From the NCBI RefSeq assembly GCF_001650195.1, contig NZ_LXYR01000015.1, positions 39,928 to 103,927 on the forward strand: a stretch of DNA of 64,000 nt, given 5' to 3'. A program made the position numbers and the translations under genes. Numbering within the stretch: the first letter of the stretch is position 1; each line of letters opens with the position of its first letter. Under the pieces are notes generated by a model. It made no database searches, was not told the DNA's origin, and was given only the letters and a program-made list of their open reading frames with translations. This document shows, in pieces, positions 18,315 to 27,331 of this stretch. The stretch is from Phormidesmis priestleyi BC1401 (GTDB lineage Bacteria > Cyanobacteriota > Cyanobacteriia > Leptolyngbyales > Leptolyngbyaceae).

Positions 18315-18508
18315 TCCATACAATAGCAGCACCCGACCGAATTTGTCTATCTAAATCTGTGACAGATTTCAAACTGGCTGAAGGGTTTAGCCCCAAATTT
18401 CCCAAGACCGCAACAATCGCCGAAGCCAAACTGACGCTCGATCGAGGGCACAAATAGCGATCGCTCCAAAAAACGATCGCTATTTAGCAAGCTATTCAGC
18501 TTGATTTA

Positions 18509-20683
18509 CTATTTGATAAACAGCATCTCCTGATACTTGGGCAAGGGCCACAGATCGTCCGCCACGTCACCTTCGATCGCGTCCGCAAATTCGCGAACCT
18601 GATCCATTATTGGACGCAGCGTTTTGGCGCAGTACTGCATCTGTTCCTCGATCGTAGCGAAATCATGCTTGGCGATTGCGCTGTCCAATTTGCTAACGGC
18701 ATCCATCATTCGCTTTGTCAACGCAGCAACCGTTTCTGCACTTTCTTGCTCAAACGCAATCCCGATCTGTTTCAGGTTACTAATACTGGTAGAAAGCTCT
18801 GACAAGTAGCGGAATGCGGCAGGATAAATCACCGTTTTCGCCAGACTGATCACGAGCTTGGCTTCCATCTCAATCACCTGAACATATTGCTCTGCATACA
18901 CATCAAAGCGGCTTTCCAGTTCAGAAGCAGACAGCACTCCCGTTTTTTCAAACAGTTCCTCGATATACTTCTCTTTCAAAATGGGCAACGCGTCTGCTGT
19001 GGTAGGCAGGTTCAACAACCCGCGTTCCTCAACTGCCATTTTGTGCCACGCCTCAGAGTAGCCATTGCCGCCAAAGACAACAGCGCTGTGATCCGTCATG
19101 ACTTCTTTCAGCACGGCAAAGGCAGCATCTTCTAGCGTCAGCCCTTTTGCCAGTTCAGCTTCTAACTCATCTGCCATCCAGGTCAGCGAATCGGTCAGAA
19201 TCGTGTTCATTGCAACCAGCGGACCGGAAACCGATTGGTTCGACCCAACTGCTCGAAACTCAAAGCGATTGCCCGTGAAGGCAAAAGGTGAAGTGCGGTT
19301 GCGATCGCCCGGATCTCTAGGAAACACTGGCAACGTTAGCACACCCAAACTCATCACACCCGCATGAGTAGAGCTTTTGACCTCTCCCTGCTTGATTTGC
19401 TCAAACACATCTTCGAGCTGGCTGCCCAGATAGACTGAAATGATCGCGGGAGGAGCTTCATTGGCACCGAGTCGATGATCGTTACTTGCAGTCGCAACCA
19501 CGGCTCTCAGCAAAGGTCCATATTTGTGAACTCCGCGAATCACCGCTCCGCAAAACAGCAAAAATTGCAGGTTGGTATGAGGGTTATCACCCGGATCGAG
19601 CAGGTTGCCTTGAGTTGCATTGCCCACCGACCAGTTGACGTGCTTCCCAGACCCGTTGATGCCTGCAAATGGCTTTTCGTGTGATAGACAGACAAAGCCG
19701 TGTTTCTTAGCAGTGTTCTTGAGAATGGTCATCGTCATCTGCTGGTGGTCACTCGCCACGTTTGCTGCTTCAAAAAATGGAGCAAGCTCAAACTGACCGG
19801 GAGCCACTTCGTTATGTCGGGTTTTTGCTGGAATTCCCAGTCGATACATCCGCTCTTCTACATCTTGCATGAAGACCTGGACGCGCTCTGGAATTGCACC
19901 AAAATAGTGATCATCAAACTGTTGCCCTTTGACAGCAGGTCGCCCAAACAAAGTTCTGCCCGTCAATAAAATGTCCGGGCGGCTGTGGGCAAAATGAGCA
20001 TCGATCAAGAAGTATTCTTGCTCTGTGCCACAGCTAGAGTTGACGGTCGCCACATCCGAATGTCCCAACAGTTTGAGCAGTCGGGTTGCCGCTTTGCTCA
20101 TCGCTGCATTCGATCGCAGCAAGGGCATTTTCTTGTCTAGCGCTTCCCCGGTTCAAGAAATGAACATGGTGGGAATGCACAACGTCACCCCATTATCGGT
20201 TTCCATCACATAGGCGGGGCTAGTGACATCCCAAGCAGTGTAGCCCCGCGCTTCAAACGTAGAGCGAATGCCACCATTGGGAAACGATGAACCATCCGGT
20301 TCGCCTTGCACCAGCACTTTGCCAGCAAATTCGGTCATCGCCGAGCCGTCACTTTGCACAGAGATAAACCCATCGTGCTTTTCGGCGGTGATGTTGGTCA
20401 TCGGGTAGAAAACGTGAGCGTAATACAATGCGCCCTTAGAAACCGCCCAGTCTTTCATCGCTGCGGCAACGGTTCCGGCAACAGACACATCCAGCTTTCC
20501 ACCCGTCTGAATGGTGTTCTTGATCGACTTGAAGACATCTTTGGGTAAGCAAGCCTGCATTTTGCCCAGGGTAAATACGTCGGTTACCCAGAGTTCCTCC
20601 AGACGGCTGGGCGTTTTGGGGGGAAGCTTTTCGCGATCGGTGACTTGACAAATTGCCTAAAAGCGAAGTTCATTACCACTCAT
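18509..20683 (-). pseudogene. glnN: type III glutamine synthetase, interrupted by two in-frame nonsense codons
   Basis: Read through, this is a complete GSIII of 724 residues (ATG at 20683 after AAGGA). Codon 9 is TAG (20657-20659) where relatives have Gln, in LRF-x-AI. Codon 177 is TGA (20153-20155) where relatives have Trp, in [13 protein letters not shown]. Frame is otherwise kept throughout. Recognisable regions are the glutamate-binding [39 protein letters not shown] and [23 protein letters not shown] assimilates ammonium and is often induced by nitrogen starvation. The longest intact pieces are 135 and 539 residues, so a functional dodecamer is unlikely without readthrough. Confidence 0.9.
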
Positions 20684-20760
20684 AGTTGTCGTTCCTTTGG
20701 AGATGAAATTAGTGTGAAATCAAAAACGGGCGCGATGAGAACGATTGCTCTTACTCGCCA

Positions 20761-21714
20761 TCAATAGACCTGTGGAACAAAGAACTGCTCGTTGCGCGGG
20801 GGTCGCACATAGTCATGAGCAGACTTGCGCGGCGGCAGTTCTAGCGGTTCTGGAGTCATATCCACATAGGGAATCTTGCTGAGAAAGTGATGGATGCAGT
20901 TGAGACGAGCGCGTTTTTTGTCGTCGGCTTCAACGGTGAACCAGGGCGCTTCGGGGATGTTGGTGTAAGCAAACATCGTGTCCTTGGCTTGGGAATATTC
21001 CACCCAGCGATCGCGCGACTCCAAATCCATCGGGCTAAGTTTCCAACGACGGGCAGGATCGATCGTGCGAGATTGAAACCGCCGCTCTTGCTCCTCGTCG
21101 CTGACCGAAAACCAGTACTTCAGCAAAATGATGCCAGACCGCACCAGCATTCGCTCAAATTCGGGACAGGTTTGCATAAATTCCTGATACTGTTCGTCGG
21201 TGCAAAACCCCATCACATGCTCGACCCCGGCGCGGTTATACCAACTGCGATCGAAGCAGACAATTTCGCCTGCTGCTGGTAGATGAGGCACATAGCGCTG
21301 GAAGTACCATTCGGTTTTTTCACGATCGCTCGGTGTTCCCAACGCGACAACCCGACAGCCGCGTGGATTTAACGGCTCAGTAATCCGCTTAATCGTGCCG
21401 CCTTTCCCTGCGGCATCACGACCTTCAAACGAGATCACAATTCGGGTGCCCGTATGTTTTGCCCAATACTGCATTTTCACCAGCTCTACTTGCAGTCGGG
21501 CGAGTTCTTTCTCATAATCTTTACTAGAGAATTTAGACTTACTCTCCTGCTGAGAAGCGAGTAGGTAAGTCATGGGTGGCGGAGTATAGTGGAGTTTGGT
21601 TTTTTTGTGTTTCTTACCTTTCTTCTTTTTTTTCTTTGTGGTCAGATTAGCGGATTCTGGAGTGAGGAATTCTGCGATCGTAGAGTTCTCTCCATTCATA
21701 AAGTCGGATTCCAT
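20761..21714 (-). CDS. ppk2: polyphosphate kinase 2
   Basis: A 317-residue PPK2 using polyphosphate to phosphorylate nucleoside diphosphates (or the reverse). Walker A is GRDAAGKGG at residues 98-106, the lid-region DRSWYNR at 155-161, and the signature VSDEEQERRFQSR follows near 200. A lysine-rich tract (TTKKKKKKGKKHKKTK, about 25-40) precedes the catalytic domain and may bind polyphosphate or DNA. I start at the ATG at 21714, which has GGAGA nine bases upstream, rather than at the longer frame. It stands alone, near the broken glnN. Confidence 0.92.
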   Translation of the reverse strand: MESDFMNGENSTIAEFLTPESANLTTKKKKKKGKKHKKTKLHYTPPPMTYLLASQQESKSKFSSKDYEKELARLQVELVKMQYWAKHTGTRIVISFEGRDAAGKGGTIKRITEPLNPRGCRVVALGTPSDREKTEWYFQRYVPHLPAAGEIVCFDRSWYNRAGVEHVMGFCTDEQYQEFMQTCPEFERMLVRSGIILLKYWFSVSDEEQERRFQSRTIDPARRWKLSPMDLESRDRWVEYSQAKDTMFAYTNIPEAPWFTVEADDKKRARLNCIHHFLSKIPYVDMTPEPLELPPRKSAHDYVRPPRNEQFFVPQVY

Positions 21715-21829
21715 ACTTGTTCTCCAGTGACTGAAATGACCATGAGACAGACAACAGCAAACCAATCAAGGTTAGGGGAACCTGAGCTTTGAGAAAACCT
21801 GCACTGACAATTATAGTGGCGACATTCGA

Positions 21830-22164
21830 TGTGAAGCAGTCTGTGACTCAGCCTATTAGGTTGACATCGCTAACTCAAAATCCTCTTCGACAAATATAAC
21901 AAGTAAAGCCAACAAAGTCCTTACTTGAATCGAGTCTGAATCTTGCTAAAGGTTATGCGTTCCGACTTATATTAAGAACAGCGAATCGAGACGTTTGTAT
22001 CAAAGATTACAGAGCAAGATAAAAGGTAGAAAGCCTGTCCAAGACGTTCTCAAAACGACGTAACAGAAATCTGTTTAAAGTCTAATTGACACGCTTGCTA
22101 GGTCTGTAGAGGATATCAGCTTCAGCAAAACTGTCTACAACAATAAACAAATTTTGTATCGATA
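21830..22164. other. intergenic region, no gene seen
   Basis: An AT-rich stretch between ppk2 and the permease remnant. I see no convincing frame, repeat or RNA structure. It may contain the lost 5' end of the permease gene in unrecognisable form. Confidence 0.4.
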
Positions 22165-22167
22165 GCC

Positions 22168-23590
22168 ATGGAGTCGAGAGTTTTCTTTGTCGAAGATGAT
22201 ACTCGTAACATCGGCAGATTGTCGTGCATTGCTCTACTGACAGCTAGTTGCTATGCCACACTCTCCAAAGCTTATCCTGAGGCGGGTGCGGGTAGTTCTT
22301 ACTATTACGCCGAGGCAGCAATTATGGTCAACGAAGAACATAAGCATTTTCGGTTAGCTCGTCTGGCAAAGTTTGTCACAGGTTGGGCAGCGCACCTCTA
22401 CTAATGGGTGTATCCCGGCATCATGATTAGCTTTATGGGAACGCTGGTCGCTTACGTTGGGTAACTGTTTAAGAGGATGTTTTAAAAGTAGTCGTTGATG
22501 GCATGACCCGCCCGTGATTGAAAATCACGGTCTAACGGTGCGAAGTCCACTAAAGGGACTGAAAGCCTAATGTCGTCTGGATTTAACCCGTTGAAACGAG
22601 TTTCGCACCGTTAGCCCCGACTTTCAGTCCGGGGCGGAGCGCGATCGTAGCGAAGAGACTTTCCATACTTTTCAACCATCCTCTGATCCTGGGTTTGCCT
22701 CAGATTGGTTCAGTAAAGTTTTAATCTGTTTCATTTTTGCTGGGCTAGTGGGCGGCATCGCAATGGTAGGTGTGACGGGATCGACACTCGTCAACATTGT
22801 CATTAAGATTATTCAAATCACTTCTCTGGTGTTCTTGTGGTTGTTGATGATTTTGTATCGATTGGGTCATCCCAACGTTACTTATAAACACACCAATGCA
22901 TTTAGCGTTGTGATTCCTCACGATTTTCTGGGGTTAATTTATCAAGCTACGATCGCCATTCTTCTAGTCGTTGGTTTTGAATCTGCAACAGCAATGGCAG
23001 GAGAGGCAGTCAATCCTCGGCGTAATATTCCTAGAGGTGTGATTCTGTCACTGTTCATTCAAGCCTGTGTCTGCTACTTTTTTGAGTATTTTGCTGCAAA
23101 CTTCTTCGTTGGCGATCAATATACTGCGATCGTGGACGGCAAGACTGTTACTGGATTTGCTGCCGCATTCTCGTCAGGTGCGCCGATTGGTGACATGGCG
23201 AAGATTTTGGGTGACACTCTATTGTTTGGCAACGGCTTTTTGTTGCAGATTACGATCGCCAGCACCTTGGCACGTTTATGCTTTACGGCATTACCTGCGG
23301 GGTTATGCTAGTCGCAACGTTAAAGCATTTGCTAGACGAAGAGCGCAATCCCATCCAAACGATCGTCATTCCTATATGAGGTCTAGGGGCGAATCTATTT
23401 ATGGTTTGCGGCATCTTTTACTATAGACTGGCTGGAGCAGGAAGCGCCAAAATTAACTCAATGACTGCGATCGGGATTTTGATCGCTTTCTTTGTCGCCG
23501 GATTTGCTTATCTGATTGGCGATAGCTTGCTCAAAAATAAGCCTCTGTTTTTGCCTTCTGACTTGAGTCATCCTTTGCGCGATCGTGCAG
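22168..23590 (+). pseudogene. APC-family amino-acid permease, multiply disrupted
   Basis: Pieces of one APC transporter appear in order. They are ASCYATLSKAYPEAGAGSSY with YYYAEAA (helix 2 region), VYPGIMISFMGTLVAYVG, FIFAGLVGGIAMVGVTGS, VGFESATAMAGEAVNPRRN (the conserved APC FESATAMAEE-type loop), FMLYGITCGVMLVATLKHL and MTAIGILIAFFVAGFAYLIG. Breaks visible: TAA after HLY (22402), TAA after AYVG, the 213-base MITE-like insertion 22472-22684, a frameshift near 23268 and TGA near 23377. Relatives with this start usually import amino acids in cyanobacteria. The gene is dead, though segments remain open for up to 187 codons. Confidence 0.85.
22472..22684. mobile_element. MITE-like insertion with terminal inverted repeats
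   Basis: Sits inside the permease remnant. The ends are AGAGGATGTTTTAAAAGTA (22472-22490) and, in reverse complement, AGAGGATGGTTGAAAAGTA (22684-22666), matching at 15-16 of 19. Between them lies a strongly self-complementary core, 22506-22637, starting ACCCGCCCGTGATT and ending CAGTCCGGGGCGG. It includes the pair GGTGCGAAGTC / GTTTCGCACC. It has no coding capacity. A related core is at 63795-63923. Permease sequence continues on both sides, which shows this is an insertion. I could not define a target duplication. Confidence 0.7.
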
Positions 23591-23626
23591 GTGCTTCGAA
23601 GGAACGTAGATTTATTAAGGTGCAAC

Positions 23627-23730
23627 TTCTCACCCTCACCCTAGCCCTCTCCCCCAGGAGAGGGAACAAGACTCTAACTCCCTTCTCCTGGGAGAGAAGG
23701 GTTGGCGAGGGCTTGCCCCACTTTGTGAGG
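23627..23730. repeat. dispersed palindromic repeat (family with GGGAGAGGG arms), copy 1
   Basis: Contains CCCTCTCCCCCAGGAGAGGG, CTTCTCCTGGGAGAGAAGG and the tail CCCCACTTTGTGAGGAGGGCA. These are two hairpins in a row. Related copies are at 32392-32492 and 49213-49322. It is non-coding, and seems to have landed just after the 3' end of the dead permease gene. Confidence 0.7.
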
Positions 23731-23829
23731 AGGGCAGAAGACGCTCACAAGTCTTACGGGTTATTTAATCCACGATCCTAAGGGTTCTAAACCGTATTAG
23801 AGTTCAGATCGCTCTTGCACGACAGAATC

Positions 23830-24076
23830 TTTACCCATCGCTAATCAGATCACAGCGATTGTCACTCAGACCAGCATTTTGCGCGTGTTTGACCCGATCG
23901 AGATGCATGACACGATTGAAACCCTTCAGCAATTGGGTCTAACGGCTCCCCACCTACATGATGACGGAGTTGCGGCGAGTGCTGACGCTCTCCAGCAAAA
24001 TAGTCAGCCCAAAGATGAGATCGATCCTTTCAACGCTGGAGAACTCAAGCACAATCTTTCCAGTCAGAGAAGATAA
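23830..24076 (+). pseudogene. possible coding remnant of unknown family
   Basis: An open stretch reading ITAIVTQTSILRVFDPIEMH followed by DTIETLQQLGL and, later, ASADALQQNSQPKDEIDPFN has the regular composition of a real protein segment. It has no sensible start or ribosome site and lies in a zone of dead genes. I cannot name the family. Confidence 0.3.
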
Positions 24077-24156
24077 CTTAGACTACCACTATTATTTGAG
24101 GGGAGGTATCTCTTTAAAGTGCGGGTGATGAACTCGATCGGGCTTCCCCAATATGC

Positions 24157-24243
24157 ATGCTGATCGTCGAAGATAACCCGACGATGCAGATCTGATCGTG
24201 ACAGATATCGGTTTATCTCGCGTGGATAGCATCGCAGTTTAGA
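24157..24243 (+). pseudogene. receiver-domain remnant with internal deletion
   Basis: Starting at 24157 the DNA reads MLIVEDNPTMQ, the beginning of a response-regulator receiver domain. A frame change then follows and the next bases give ADLIVTDIGLSRVDSI, the beta-3 strand with the phosphorylated Asp region. The 30 or so residues that normally lie between are missing. It is a very short trace, but the two motifs in the right order argue for a remnant. Confidence 0.45.
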
Positions 24244-24300
24244 AGCCCTCAAATAGTTTAAAGACCGGAACAATCGTCCCAAATTTGCGTCTAATGAGGC

Positions 24301-25337
24301 TTCTTCTTTCAGCCCTCAAAGAGCTAGATTGAGCATCGTTGCACTAAAAACGTGAACTTCACAGAAAAATCGTTAGGCAGCAGATTCATTAGCCCTTTAG
24401 ACAGTCTCATCTAGATGGCAGTAGAACGAATTGTGCTCAAAACTTCGAGCCATGAAACGACAATTTTTGCTAACTGCGATCGCGCAAACCAGAGGAAAGA
24501 TGACCATCTGTGAGCATTTTCAAGAAAAACAAACGTTTTATCAAACATAGCGCTACTAGAAAGTTTATCCAGACAATAAGCCTTCTGATCGACCAACATT
24601 ACAAACTCTGATGGGGTAATGATTTGCTTACAGACTGCTGATGCTGAAAGAGTTTCTAGCTTTGGCTAGCCGAAGAGCCATTTTGCTCTGTTTAGAGTGA
24701 CAGAAACCTGCTAGTAACCTTAGCAGGAGCCAAACGCACTGTGAAAACATTTTTTGTCAACATCAGAAAATTCGTCAGATACTACTAACAATTCAGAAGA
24801 GTCTAATAGAATGACCACTGCTACAAAACCTTCATTTCTTCACCGCAAAAAATGGGAGTCTAATGATTTTAAGAACGTAACCATAATCTACTTTTTCACC
24901 TGCAAATTAGAACGCATGATTAAAAATGAAGTTGTACAATTTATGTATGGTTGAGCAATCTAACAGAGTTGCTGCTTAGGTTAAGCGCACTTTCACCCAT
25001 TAAGGGTATGAATGCCCTGATGCTTGAGCAACTCCCTGAGACACTTGACCGCAGAATCACGTTGCGTTTTGAAAAGCTAACCCGTCAAAAACGTCCACAC
25101 AAAGCACGTTTTCTGGAGACTTGGGTCATCCATTCATCATCAATCGTAACTAGACGATCGTGCTCTACGTCTTCACCCAATTTTTCACGCTCAGGGTAAT
25201 TTAACCCTTTTGAAGGACGGCAAGCCTAGAGGCACAACTGCTAACATTGTGGTGTCATCTTAAACAATCAGCTTGACTGCTTCTCTCAATAAGCCATTAG
25301 AGAAACGTTGTTTTGTCACTCGCTTGGATTAAGACAC
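24301..25337. other. about 1 kb without a recognisable gene
   Basis: AT-rich sequence between the gene remnants and the PadR gene. It holds a small hairpin (CCTGCTA...TAGCAGG, 24707-24727) and several short open frames, including one from 24754 of 66 codons with a Ser/Asn-rich start. None looks like a conserved protein. It continues the decay zone that starts at 22 kb. Confidence 0.5.
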
Positions 25338-25721
25338 ATGAAGTTTGAAGATATCTATCAATTTTTCAAAGACCCACCTCCTTTTTATCTAAATAAAGAG
25401 CTGGCGGTGTGCTACGTTCTCGCAGTTCTTTTGCGAGGCGACTCCTACGGGACAGAGCTAATCCAGCTACTAGAGTCAGAGCATCCTCTCTATAGACTTT
25501 CAGATACTGTGCTTTACAGCGCGCTTAAGTTTCTTGAAGACGAAGAGATGGTGACAGGCTACTGGAAGAAAGTTGAGGGTAGAGGTCGTCCCCGTCGAAT
25601 GTATCAGATTCGCCCTGAAGCAATGCCTCAGGCGCAAGATCTGGCAAGACTTTGGCAAGAATACGCTGTCAAACGCGACCACGCTAGCAAAATGCCCCAA
25701 GCCAGTGGCGCAGAGCGATAA
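25338..25721 (+). CDS. PadR family transcriptional regulator
   Basis: A 127-residue protein with the PadR winged helix: the helix pair LAVCYVLAVLLRGDSYGTELIQLL, the recognition helix DTVLYSALKFLEDEEMV and the wing EGRGRPRRMYQI. The start at ATG 25338 (MKFEDIYQFFKDPPPFYLNKE) matches cyanobacterial PadR proteins that carry this short extension. Such regulators repress until a small ligand binds; the target here is unknown. It lies 78 bases upstream of the CCB-type gene on the same strand and may be co-transcribed with it. Confidence 0.85.
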   Translation: MKFEDIYQFFKDPPPFYLNKELAVCYVLAVLLRGDSYGTELIQLLESEHPLYRLSDTVLYSALKFLEDEEMVTGYWKKVEGRGRPRRMYQIRPEAMPQAQDLARLWQEYAVKRDHASKMPQASGAER

Positions 25722-25799
25722 GTTCTCCAGGTTTTAAAAGTTATTCCATTGTTCACTACACTGAAGTAGACAGGACGCTTTTACAACCTGGTTGACTTA

Positions 25800-26333
25800 A
25801 TGAGTACATCCGTCATTCCATCTACTCTCTTTTTGACCCTGTTGATGACGATCGGGCTGGTTTTCTTCATCCGAGCATCGGTTAAAGATCGAACTCAGGT
25901 GATTACCCTTGCCTCTGAGCAATCAGAAGCGTCTTTGTTGACTCGATTACGGCAATATTTTGATCAGCGTGCTTACCGCGTTGTGTCGTTGGATGCCGCT
26001 AAAAACGAAGTCATCTTTGAAGGAACGGTGCGTCCTAGCCTATTCTTAGCAGGATTTCTGACTCTGTTGGCAGCGACAGCAGCTTTGTGCCTCATCTTAA
26101 TGCTGTCTTACCTAGTTTCAGACTTGTCAAACGTCTGGTTAGGCTTGTTGCTCTTACCTCCATTGGCAGGAATATTTTATTGGCGCGGCGCAAAGCGATC
26201 TGAGCAAGTTTTGCTCAAGGTTGAATCTATGCCCAATACAAACGCAGAGACAAAAAGCCTGATCACAGTCAAAGCTCACCGGGACGAATTGGCAGAGCTA
26301 CAGCGCATCTTAGGGCTGAAGGCGGCAGAATGA
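25800..26333 (+). CDS. cofactor assembly of complex C subunit B (CCB-type protein)
   Basis: A 177-residue membrane protein: one N-terminal helix (TLFLTLLMTIGLVFFIRAS), a conserved SVKDRTQ motif, a soluble LLTRLRQYFDQRAYRVVSLD segment, then two more helices around 76-120. This matches the cyanobacterial family called cofactor assembly of complex C subunit B. Its plant relatives (CCB2/CCB4 type) help attach the covalent heme ci to cytochrome b6 of the b6f complex at the thylakoid membrane. A terminator follows 33 bases downstream. Confidence 0.8.
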   Translation: MSTSVIPSTLFLTLLMTIGLVFFIRASVKDRTQVITLASEQSEASLLTRLRQYFDQRAYRVVSLDAAKNEVIFEGTVRPSLFLAGFLTLLAATAALCLILMLSYLVSDLSNVWLGLLLLPPLAGIFYWRGAKRSEQVLLKVESMPNTNAETKSLITVKAHRDELAELQRILGLKAAE

Positions 26334-26365
26334 AACTTGCCAGCTAGCCAAACCATCATGAAAAA

Positions 26366-26402
26366 AGCCCTCTCACGTTAAGAAACCTGGGAGGGCTATT
26401 TA
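26366..26402 (+). terminator. Rho-independent terminator after the CCB gene
   Basis: A ten-base stem (26366-26375 with 26388-26397, one G-T pair) of AGCCCTCTCA/TGGGAGGGCT, followed by ATTTATT. It lies 33 bases after the stop codon. Confidence 0.8.
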
Positions 26403-26622
26403 TTGAGACCAAGAATACCAAACTGAGCAACCGGGATGTTTCTAGCTTAAGACAGATTTAAACGACCACTTCTAGACTTTATAGTGATCTGAAGCTCAAT
26501 TTCATCAGCTTAAGGAGTTTAACGTTTACTCGCATAGCACGGTGCTTTTGGGCTTTACTGATGATCAGCTACTAAAAACAACCGTCTGGCTAAACAATGG
26601 GCTATGTAGAAGCCTCTGGTCT

Positions 26623-26940
26623 CTAATGACTACTTGTAGAAGCCCCAATGGGTTCTAGCTCATCGTCGTTAGTTTTGAGGCTGGGGAACAAGAAATGGTT
26701 TTCTTCGACATATTGCGCGCCGAAAAGACCCTTCTCAGCCCAGAAGTACCGATCCGTGGTATGCTCATTTCTCTTGACTAGCAACAGTGCAGGAGGATGA
26801 ATACCTTCAGAATGGATGAACTTTCGGGCAGCCGTGACAGGTTTGTCTTCGCCACACTCAATGCTGTATTGAGGCACATTTTCTAAAATTCTGCGCCCTT
26901 CTTGCCGCCGACGGCTTTTACGCTTACGTCTCCTTGCCAA
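26623..26940 (-). CDS. DUF3155 protein
   Basis: A 105-residue cyanobacteria-specific protein with a strongly basic N-terminus (ARRRKRKSRRRQEGRR) followed by the conserved ILENVPQYSIECGEDKPVTA and ARKFIHSEGI segments. This is the DUF3155 family, of unknown role; the basic arm suggests RNA or DNA contact. The start is a TTG at 26940, supported by the strong ribosome site TAGGAGGT eight bases upstream. No ATG lies at that position. Confidence 0.88.
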   Translation of the reverse strand: MARRRKRKSRRRQEGRRILENVPQYSIECGEDKPVTAARKFIHSEGIHPPALLLVKRNEHTTDRYFWAEKGLFGAQYVEENHFLFPSLKTNDDELEPIGASTSSH

Positions 26941-27331
26941 ACCCCTTACCTCCTAAATCCTAATTATTGAGTTGTAGTGATCGTTACAAAAGCCGTCGCA
27001 AGTATATCTGCTCTGGCTTCAGATATCAACTTCCCTTAACGCAATGATACAAAATCTTAAGCTTTAGGTAGAATGCCTTCAAGAACATCCACTGAATTGA
27101 TCAGATTGGTGCTTGCTAACCTTAGACTTATCGGCTGTAACTGCGTGTAGGGATGCTAGTAAACCGCAGACTGAATCACGTTGAACTAGAAATATAGGCT
27201 GACAGGGAGTCAACAAACAGCAGTTCGTCGGTTAAAGTCTAGAGTACTAGCGTGGAGTGATGCCGCTATTACTAACTTACGAGGGTTCAATGTTTAAGTC
27301 AATCTTAATTTAAGGCGAGGCACCTGAAGGC
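26941..27331. other. divergent intergenic region between DUF3155 and hik2
   Basis: 390 bases without a gene. They must hold two divergent promoters. I see no conserved operator or RNA structure that I could defend. Confidence 0.45.

Noticed and set aside
18128..18457. Two opposite frames of about 105 codons
   Set aside because: They cross the small-RNA candidate and its terminator; neither shows a protein family. The RNA reading explains the sequence better.
20684..20760. Possible glutamine riboswitch or NtcA box before glnN
   Set aside because: AATCGTTCTCATCGCG looks a little like the glnA motif start, but the downstream GGAAGTAGG part is absent, and no GTA-N8-TAC is present.
24754..24954. 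66-codon frame beginning MSTSENSSDTTNNSEE
   Set aside because: Low-complexity start, no ribosome site and no conservation visible; the area is decayed DNA.
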